Shown here piece after piece: positions 26,517 to 33,353 of a stretch of 36,354 bases of DNA. The DNA is taken from positions 1 to 36,354 of the forward strand of contig JAICSR010000003.1 in NCBI GenBank assembly GCA_025936795.1, read 5' to 3'. How positions within the stretch are numbered: position 1 is the stretch's first letter; every line of letters starts with the position of its first letter. This stretch comes from Ktedonobacterales bacterium. GTDB taxonomy: Bacteria > Chloroflexota > Ktedonobacteria > Ktedonobacterales > JADMIN01. The position numbers were made by a program, and so were the translations under genes. The notes below the pieces were generated by a model. That model saw only the letters and a list, made by a program, of their open reading frames with translations. It made no database searches and was not told where the DNA came from.

Positions 26517-28763
26517 TTAGCGCGTCTGCGTATCCGTCTCGTCGCGCGGCACGCTCGGCGCCTCACCTGCCGTTGACGTCGGTGTGGACGGAGCGCCCGC
26601 GCTGCCGAACGCTTCGGGGGCGAACAACTCTGAGACACGCAACGAGCCGGGAGCCGCGTCTGGCGCGGGTGGCTCTGGCGGCAGGCTGGCCTGCGCGGCG
26701 GCCAACCGCGCATCGGTGTCGAGCGGATGGGTGGCAGTGCGCCGTGGGATGCTCGCGGAGCCAGGGCGCGCCATTCCTGCGCCGCCCATCTCATCGTCCA
26801 GGTCGGCGCTCGCCCCAGAGGGGCTGGCAAGCTGCTGCATCTGCTCTGCCCCGCGCTCGGTGGCGTCCATCGCCTGGTTGACCCAATCAATGTGCATGCC
26901 CGTGCGGCGCACATGCTTGCTGAGCACGCCAATGTCATGGACAAAGGTCTGGACCGCGCGCGCTTCCTCGCTGGTCTGTAGCTGAAGCAAGCTGAGCAGC
27001 AGCCAGGCGTCCGTCAGGCTAGCTGGCAGCTCGCCCTGCGACGCGACGGACGACCCAGCAGCGCCAGCGTCGTCTGCAGCGGCTTCACCACTGGCGCTGT
27101 CCGACGGCGCTAGCGGGCGTATCGCTGGCAGCGGCGCTGTCAGTGGCGAAATGCCAGCCGCGTTGGGGTCAACGGGATCGAGGGCGCGGAACTCATTCGT
27201 ATAGCGATTCAGGATGCCAAGATCGGCGCCAAGACCAGCGAGATCGCCGGTTGTAGCGGAGTCTCGTCCAGGCGACTCACGCAGCGAACCATCCGCCAGC
27301 TCGCTCTGGATCAACTCAGGCGGCAATATCAGCGCCAGCGCGCGGCGCGCCTGCGCCAGCAGATCGGCCTGGCGGACCGCCGTCTGATTGAGCATCTCGA
27401 CGAGCGACACCAGCTGACCTGCGATTGCCTGGGCCTGCGCCGACTCGTTCGCGGTATTCACCAGCACTTCGCGGCTGTGCCTGAGCGAGTTCGAGATCTC
27501 CGCCGCGACCTCTTGCAGGCGCGCCTGGCGGCGCGCATTCATCGTCTGGGCCTGGCTGAGCGCGGCGCGCACCGAGTACAGCGCGCTATCAGTCGGCGTC
27601 TCACCCGGCACGGATGGCATCGCGCCAGTCGCGAGCCGCCCAGCCATCTCCACCAGCGGCACGGCCTGGGCCTTCATGCTCTGCACCTGCCGTTCGAGAT
27701 CATTGGTGGAGCGCAACTGCTGGATGAGCAGATTCAAGCTCAGCGCCAACGGCGCCAGCTCACCCTCGGAGATCTCAATGCGGGTGTCGTATTCGTGCGC
27801 CAGCGCGTTCGATACTGCCATCTGGATGGCGCCGACATCCTGTGTGAGCAGGCTCCGCTGCTCGTTCATCCTGCTCTCAGCCGCCGAGAGGCGCGCCTGT
27901 GTGAAGCGCAGGTCTTCGTCGGCCTGTGCGCTTTTGAGCGTCTCATACATGAACTGCGCCAGCCGCCAGGCCAGGAACCCGATGAACGCTTCAAGCCCCA
28001 GCGCATAGACCATCACGAGATAGGCGTCGTTGAGTTGGCTGGAGGCGTCGCTGCCAAGCGCCAGCGCCAGCAAAATGGCGCTGGCAGTGACGATAGCGGC
28101 GGCTGAGGCTACCAGCAGCGTCAATTCAGGCGAGAGGAAGAGGCCTGCCTCCAGAATGATCGGCAGAAAGAGCATGGCCGCCTGCGCTGTGTGCGCGCTG
28201 TCGTAGCTCAAGCTGGCGGTGACGAAGACCTGCGCCGCTGTGGCCAGCGCGCCACCGCCGATCAGCATGTAATACGCGACATCCAGGTCACGGCGCAGAC
28301 GATTGAACAGGAAGGCGGCAAGGTAGAAGACCAGCGCGACACCCAGTGTGAGCAGCACCGGCAGATTGGGCGCCGGGATCACGTAGCCAGGAACGACCAT
28401 CAGGGTGATGAGCGCCTGCGCCAGCACGACCGTATTGGCCAGCCAGGCCCGCCGCTGTTTGCGCAGCGTCTCGCCTCTGATGCGCTCTTCTATCAGCCCT
28501 GAGAGCTGCAAACGCTGCGGCTGTGAACGCGGCCCCGGTACCGGCTGCGAACGCGAACCACGCAGGGGCTGCGAGGGTGGCGCGGTCATCAATGGATGTG
28601 AGCGTGGAGCGCCGGTCGGCTGCGAGCGCGAGTCGCGCAGGGGCTGCGAGGGCGGCGCGGTCATCAGCGGATGTGAGCGTGGCCCGGCGGTGGGGCGCGC
28701 TGTCGTGGCGCGTCGCGCATCTGGGGGGTTCTGCATGGTCGTTCTTGTCGCGTGGCGCGCCAC
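26517..28763 (-). CDS. Large membrane sensor-like protein with N-terminal 25-aa repeats and C-terminal helical signalling-like region
   Basis: Repeats SHPLMTAPPSQPLRDSRSQPTGAPR; about 6 hydrophobic segments; HAMP/MCP-like helices (LSLNLLIQQLRSTNDLERQVQSMKAQAVPLVEMAGRLATG...). Start may be 28736. Confidence 0.7.
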   Translation of the reverse strand: MARHATRTTMQNPPDARRATTARPTAGPRSHPLMTAPPSQPLRDSRSQPTGAPRSHPLMTAPPSQPLRGSRSQPVPGPRSQPQRLQLSGLIEERIRGETLRKQRRAWLANTVVLAQALITLMVVPGYVIPAPNLPVLLTLGVALVFYLAAFLFNRLRRDLDVAYYMLIGGGALATAAQVFVTASLSYDSAHTAQAAMLFLPIILEAGLFLSPELTLLVASAAAIVTASAILLALALGSDASSQLNDAYLVMVYALGLEAFIGFLAWRLAQFMYETLKSAQADEDLRFTQARLSAAESRMNEQRSLLTQDVGAIQMAVSNALAHEYDTRIEISEGELAPLALSLNLLIQQLRSTNDLERQVQSMKAQAVPLVEMAGRLATGAMPSVPGETPTDSALYSVRAALSQAQTMNARRQARLQEVAAEISNSLRHSREVLVNTANESAQAQAIAGQLVSLVEMLNQTAVRQADLLAQARRALALILPPELIQSELADGSLRESPGRDSATTGDLAGLGADLGILNRYTNEFRALDPVDPNAAGISPLTAPLPAIRPLAPSDSASGEAAADDAGAAGSSVASQGELPASLTDAWLLLSLLQLQTSEEARAVQTFVHDIGVLSKHVRRTGMHIDWVNQAMDATERGAEQMQQLASPSGASADLDDEMGGAGMARPGSASIPRRTATHPLDTDARLAAAQASLPPEPPAPDAAPGSLRVSELFAPEAFGSAGAPSTPTSTAGEAPSVPRDETDTQTR

Positions 28764-29124
28764 AGCGGCTCATTGCTGAGCGCGCGGACGGACACGCGCC
28801 TCCTTCCAGTCAACGGTATATGAGTGCGGTCGCTCGCAGGTTGCGCGAAGCCTCGACGCCCTGGACCGACATGGCCTGAGCGACCTGGAATACGTGGAAT
28901 CGGCGGGGAATGCCAGCAAACGTGGCGCGCTTCCTGGGTCGTGATAGCGGTATTGTAGGCGAGGGGCGCCGCAGTGGCAAGGGGAAGGCGTGGATCGGCG
29001 TCTGCGCTAGCCCAGATAGCGCCTGCTTCACTGCCCGAATGGGCTGCTCTGGGCGCCCGCCGGATAGTACTATCGCAGCGTGACTGCGTGAGCGCGCTCC
29101 AGCGGTCGTCCAGCGCAGCGACAG

Positions 29125-30528
29125 TTACTGCGCCTGCATAGCGTGTGGCAGGCCAGCCTCAAAGCAGTAGTAGATGGTCTGATACGGTTCGCGGAAGGCG
29201 ATAACCTCATCCGCTACCTGTTCGGGCGCCGCGCCCTCGACCAGCACGCGCGCGATAAAGTCGGCGATGGCGCCCATCTCAGCCTGTCCCATGCCAAGCC
29301 GGGTGACTTCGGTCGAGCCGATGCGCAGACCGCCTGGGTGATCCCATTGCTCTGCGCTGTCATCGGGTATCAGATTCTTGTTGGTGATGATATTCGCGCG
29401 GGCAAGCCGCTGGGCGACCTCTAATCCGCCGCCGAACTGGCGCACGTCGGCGATCACCTGATGGGTGGTCGTATACCCCTTGTGAGCGCCCAGCATGGGA
29501 ATGCCGCGTTGGGCCAGCGCGGCCCCCAGCGCCTGCGCATTCTGCACGATCTGCGCCATATACTGCCGCCCAAACGCGATCATCTCCGCAGCCGAGACAG
29601 CCAGCGCGGCGACGCGATTGACCTGATGCGTGGCGGCGAGCACGGGAAAGACCGCGTGCGTGAGCGGCTCAGTCAGCGCTGGATCATCCCACACGAGGAT
29701 GCCACTCTGTGGACCGCTGAAAGTCTTGCCAGCCGAGCCAGTCATTACTGCCGCGCCCTCGCTGAGTGGCGCCTGGAACTGGCCGCCCGCGACCAGCCCA
29801 AGCTGATGCGCTCCATCGAAGTAGATGCGACCACCCCACTCCGCCACGATGTCGGCCATCGCGCGGATAGGGAACGGGAAGAGCGTCATCGAGGCGCCAA
29901 GCGCAACCAGCTTCGGTTGGACGAGCCGTGCGACCTTGGCGAAGAGATCGAGGTCTACCGTCAACTCCACCGGATCAAACGGCACATCCACAATATGCAG
30001 GCCACGCACGCCCGCCGGACCATCGGGACGATTGCTCGAATGCCCACCAATCGGCTGCGGCAGGCTCATGATCAGATCGCCGGGCTGGGTCATCGCGGTA
30101 TAGACGGCGAGATTGCCGATCATGCTGGCCACCAGGCGGTGGTCGGCATAGCGGGCGTGAAACGCCTGCTTGAGCAGTTCGACACACAGCGCCTCGATCT
30201 CGTCAATATGGCGTGTGCCTGCGAACCAGCGATTGACCGGACCAATGTGGCCCTCGGCTGCGCGTGTTCCCACTTCCGATGCAAGCAGCGCGCGCACGGT
30301 AGGGCTGGTGGGCGCCTCAGGCGCGAGCAGGTTGAGACATTGCCGCCCACGCCACGCTTCATTGCGCTTCACAGCCGCTACGACCGCCTGCGCCATCTCG
30401 GCGGGCGACTGGCAGGCGTCCAGGGTTTGCCGCGCCAGGCTAAGGGTCGCCGCGTCGTGTACCTCTGGTTGCGCAGGTGGAACGACAGGAGTCGCAGGAG
30501 TTGCGGGCTTGTACGGTGCGCTCGCCAT
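29125..30528 (-). CDS. Serine hydroxymethyltransferase-like PLP-dependent enzyme
   Basis: Fold-type I: YFDGAHQLGLVAGGQFQ, MTGSAGKTFSGPQSGILVW (PLP Lys context), GGLRIGSTEVTRLGMGQAEMGAIADFIARVL. GAGGAG upstream of ATG 30528. Confidence 0.8.
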   Translation of the reverse strand: MASAPYKPATPATPVVPPAQPEVHDAATLSLARQTLDACQSPAEMAQAVVAAVKRNEAWRGRQCLNLLAPEAPTSPTVRALLASEVGTRAAEGHIGPVNRWFAGTRHIDEIEALCVELLKQAFHARYADHRLVASMIGNLAVYTAMTQPGDLIMSLPQPIGGHSSNRPDGPAGVRGLHIVDVPFDPVELTVDLDLFAKVARLVQPKLVALGASMTLFPFPIRAMADIVAEWGGRIYFDGAHQLGLVAGGQFQAPLSEGAAVMTGSAGKTFSGPQSGILVWDDPALTEPLTHAVFPVLAATHQVNRVAALAVSAAEMIAFGRQYMAQIVQNAQALGAALAQRGIPMLGAHKGYTTTHQVIADVRQFGGGLEVAQRLARANIITNKNLIPDDSAEQWDHPGGLRIGSTEVTRLGMGQAEMGAIADFIARVLVEGAAPEQVADEVIAFREPYQTIYYCFEAGLPHAMQAQ

Positions 30529-30625
30529 GTGTGATGTTCTCCTCAAGCTCTACGCGAAGCGATTTGCAGGTGATGGGCGGAATGCGCTCGTGCTTCCCAC
30601 CGTCGCGGGCGCGCCAATACGGTCG

Positions 30626-31342
30626 CTACGCCTGCCGCGCCGTGTCGTCGGTGTGGCCGCCATCGCCTGCGTCGTCGGCATCAGAGAGCGATGAGACGAT
30701 CAGACGACCCAGGCTCAACCAGTTCTCCTCGACCAGGGTGGCGACCGCGAGCGCATCCTGACGCTGGCACGCGGCGATGATGGCCGCATGCTGCTGCACG
30801 GATTTGTAGCCAGCGAGCGACCCGAACTGCGCATATTCGAGACGACGCACCTTTGGCATGATGCGCTCCAGCGTCCGCACGATTTCACCGTTCGCCGCCG
30901 CCCGCAGCAACACAGCATGGAATCGGTCGTCCGCCTGGATGGCCTGGAGGATTGTCGCGCGCTCAGCCCCGGCGACCACTGCGGCCAGCGCCTCATTGGC
31001 TGCGCGCATCTCGGCGACATCGTGCGCAGCCAGTCGGCTGACGCCCTGGCGCGCCGCCAACGCGTGCAGCGCCGCCACAACAGGAAACGCATCGCGCGCC
31101 GCCTGAGCGTCGAGCGGGGCGACGCGCGTCAGGGCGCGGGGTGATGTCTGCACCAGCCCTTCATCGTCGAGCCGTTGCAGCGCTTCGCGTACCGGTGTGC
31201 GACTGACGCCAAGCTGCGTCGCCAACAGTTGATCGCGCAGCCGCTGACCCGGCGCCAGTTCGCCTGTAACGATGGCGTCGCGCACGGCTCCGTAGACCCG
31301 CTCGCGCAGCGACCGACTTTCGAGCGTCATGAGCGTATTCAT
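30626..31342 (-). CDS. GntR-family transcriptional regulator (FadR/FCD subfamily)
   Basis: RERVYGAVRDAIVTGELAPGQRLRDQLLATQLGVSRTPVREALQRLDDEGLVQTSPRALTRVAPLD, followed by an FCD-like helical domain. Start 31342 or 31330. Confidence 0.93.
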   Translation of the reverse strand: MNTLMTLESRSLRERVYGAVRDAIVTGELAPGQRLRDQLLATQLGVSRTPVREALQRLDDEGLVQTSPRALTRVAPLDAQAARDAFPVVAALHALAARQGVSRLAAHDVAEMRAANEALAAVVAGAERATILQAIQADDRFHAVLLRAAANGEIVRTLERIMPKVRRLEYAQFGSLAGYKSVQQHAAIIAACQRQDALAVATLVEENWLSLGRLIVSSLSDADDAGDGGHTDDTARQA

Positions 31343-31344
31343 GA

Positions 31345-31360
31345 ATGTGATATATCACAT
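31345..31360. promoter_or_regulatory. Perfect 16-bp palindrome ATGTGATATATCACAT, candidate GntR operator
   Basis: Self-reverse-complementary sequence immediately upstream of the GntR start. Confidence 0.65.
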
Positions 31361-31408
31361 GCGCCTCACACCGTCAATGGCAGATCTGGCGGAGGCGCTC
31401 AGCGCCGC

Positions 31409-31438
31409 TTGCGTCGCCCGGTGTCTATCGCGTACACT
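31409..31438 (+). promoter_or_regulatory. Candidate tRNA promoter (TTGCGT-N18-TACACT)
   Basis: -35/-10-like hexamers, 18-nt spacing, -10 ending about 20 nt before the tRNA 5' end. Confidence 0.45.
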
Positions 31439-31458
31439 GATGCTACATCTGCACGCTG

Positions 31459-31541
31459 GCCGGCGTGGCGGAACGGTATACGCGGCGGTCTCAAAAACCG
31501 CTCCTGGCAACGGGTTAAGGGTTCGAATCCCTTCGCCGGCA
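31459..31541 (+). tRNA. tRNA-Leu(CAA)
   Basis: Acceptor GCCGGCG/CGCCGGC, anticodon arm GCGGT-CTCAAAA-ACCGC (CAA), long variable arm, T arm AAGGG-TTCGAAT-CCCTT, discriminator A; no encoded CCA. Confidence 0.93.
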
Positions 31542-31562
31542 CCCCCAAACTACGATCTATGC

Positions 31563-31623
31563 GACAGTCCCCCAAAACCACTCCCGGCGCCGGGGTATGG
31601 GTTCGAATCCCTTCGCGGGCGCC
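31563..31623 (+). pseudogene. Degenerate 3'-half tRNA-Leu-like copy
   Basis: CAGTCCCCCAAAACCACTCCCGGCGCCGGGGTATGGGTTCGAATCCCTTCGCGGGCGCC aligns to the 3' two-thirds of the adjacent tRNA; no 5' acceptor/D arm. Confidence 0.75.
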
Positions 31624-31716
31624 CTGAACTGATTCAATTGTAACCTTCGAGCGTCGGCCAGAGTGGCTGGCGCTCGGTTCATACGCTAGCGCTGAGCGGT
31701 GGGTCAACGGGCGGCG

Positions 31717-32631
31717 TCATGCCAGGCTGGCGACGGCAAGCTGGCTGCGCGCGACCTCCTCCATGCGCCGCAGTGGGCCAGGGAACCGTTGCAGCAGTGG
31801 TGTGGGGTCGAAGGTCATATCGTGCGTATCCATGTAGGCGCCGGTCGCGATCTGCCGACTAAACGCAGGGTTGATGAGGCGCATCAGCAGACACATCGCC
31901 TGCATGGCTGGCAGGGGAATGTGCTGTTTCTTGACTGTGCGCCCCGTCACCCGCTCGATCAGTTCCACCACCTGCTCGAGCGAAAGGTTCTCTGGGCCGC
32001 CCACCTCAATCGTGAGATTACGGGCCTGGGGGTCCAGCAAACCGATCAGCGCAAAGCGCGCGACATCGTCCACGGAAACGAAATTGAGAGGATTGACTGC
32101 GCGCCCAAAGAGCAGGGCTTGCCCGCGCTTGAGCATCGGCTCGGCGATGATCGTGAGCCATAGCTCCATGAATGCCGTCGGGCGCACAATCGTATAGCTG
32201 AGTCCGGACGTCTTGAGCGCTTGCTCTGTGGCAAACTTGCAGCGAAAAAGGTCGATGGGGTGGTCAGCGCGCGCTCCGTGAATGGACATCATGACAACAT
32301 GGTTCACGCCCGCCGCGCGGGCAGCGGCAATCAGCTGGCGCCCGCCCCGCTCATCGACCGTTTGCGGCGTATTATCACCCCGGCTGTCGAACGCATGGGC
32401 AGCGCTCAATACGGAGTCTATCCCCTGGCAGGCCCGCGCGATTGAGGTTTCGTCGCGCAGGTCGCCCTCAACGACTTCTGCGCCCGCGTGCGCCAGTTCA
32501 GCGAGTTTGCCTGGCGTGCGGCTCATCGCCCGGACCGTGTGGCCCTCCGCCAGGAGGCGCCGCGTGACGAGGCCACCCAGACGCCCACGTGCTCCCACGA
32601 CGAGGATCATGTCCTGCTCCTTCTGGTTCAT
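31717..32631 (-). CDS. NAD(P)-binding NmrA/SDR-like oxidoreductase
   Basis: MILVVGARGRLGGLVTRRLLAEGHTVRAMSRTPGKLAELAHAGAEVVEGDLRDETSIARACQGIDSV. Start at 32631 or 32610. Confidence 0.9.
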   Translation of the reverse strand: MNQKEQDMILVVGARGRLGGLVTRRLLAEGHTVRAMSRTPGKLAELAHAGAEVVEGDLRDETSIARACQGIDSVLSAAHAFDSRGDNTPQTVDERGGRQLIAAARAAGVNHVVMMSIHGARADHPIDLFRCKFATEQALKTSGLSYTIVRPTAFMELWLTIIAEPMLKRGQALLFGRAVNPLNFVSVDDVARFALIGLLDPQARNLTIEVGGPENLSLEQVVELIERVTGRTVKKQHIPLPAMQAMCLLMRLINPAFSRQIATGAYMDTHDMTFDPTPLLQRFPGPLRRMEEVARSQLAVASLA

Positions 32632-32648
32632 GTGGTCATCACGCGCTG

Positions 32649-33107
32649 TTATGGCAGCTCGTTGACGCACAGATAGACGAATGCGTCACCAATGCGCTGT
32701 GGTCGTCCCTGTGTCTGCGGCGACGGGGGGACGACTCTGCCTTCAAAGACGCAGAAGGCGTCACAGAGCCAGCGATAGCGCGGATCATCGGCCTCGAATG
32801 TCACCCGCATGAGCTGGTCGCCGACGGGGCCGTCTGGTGTCTCCGACCAGACCACGCGCCCTTTCATCGAGAACACAATGGCGGTTCCGTCGTCCGTTGT
32901 GATAACTCCCTGGATGTCGGGGAGCATAACGCCATCGCTGCGACGGCGTGGATGATTGAACCAGCGCACCACACCCCGGAGTTGGTCGCCTTCGGCGACG
33001 CCCTCGCCGCCGCCGAAGGCAGCGGCCTCTTGCGTGCCATATGGCTGCACAAAGGCGGTGGGGCTGGTCTGGGTCAGATTTAGTGTACACAGCTTCGTTG
33101 TGCGCAT
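32649..33107 (-). CDS. DUF3237-like protein (152 aa)
   Basis: MRTTKLCTLNLTQTSPTAFVQPYGTQ...LRGVVRWFNHPRRRSDGVMLPDIQGVITTDDGTAIVFSMKGRVV...FEADDPRYRWLCDAFCVFEGRV; the C-terminal part of the 837-aa ORF. Confidence 0.65.
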   Translation of the reverse strand: MRTTKLCTLNLTQTSPTAFVQPYGTQEAAAFGGGEGVAEGDQLRGVVRWFNHPRRRSDGVMLPDIQGVITTDDGTAIVFSMKGRVVWSETPDGPVGDQLMRVTFEADDPRYRWLCDAFCVFEGRVVPPSPQTQGRPQRIGDAFVYLCVNELP

Positions 33108-33283
33108 GACACATCCCTCATCGCTCAGTAGCGATTGATTCAGCGAGCGCAAATGGTCGCTGGCGCCTTGGCCGCCTGGTCGCCGATGCGCGCTTACCGT
33201 CACCTGCTCGAAGGATACACGCCGCCCTGGCCGAACGCCACACACAATGCTCACCTTTTCCCCACATGCTCGCCCACGAAGGC

Positions 33284-33292
33284 TGCTATACT
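33284..33292 (+). promoter_or_regulatory. Extended -10-like element TGCTATACT upstream of the XRE-NB-ARC gene
   Basis: TGCTATACT about 62 nt upstream of ATG 33354. Confidence 0.5.
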
Positions 33293-33353
33293 GAGGGCCA
33301 GCGACATCACGAACATCAGTAACCGAGACTCCGTGAGTGGCGGTCGCCTGGAT

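Noticed and set aside
31563-31623. Second functional tRNA
   Set aside because: No 5' acceptor strand or D arm upstream, and the loop has an extra nucleotide; treated as a remnant.
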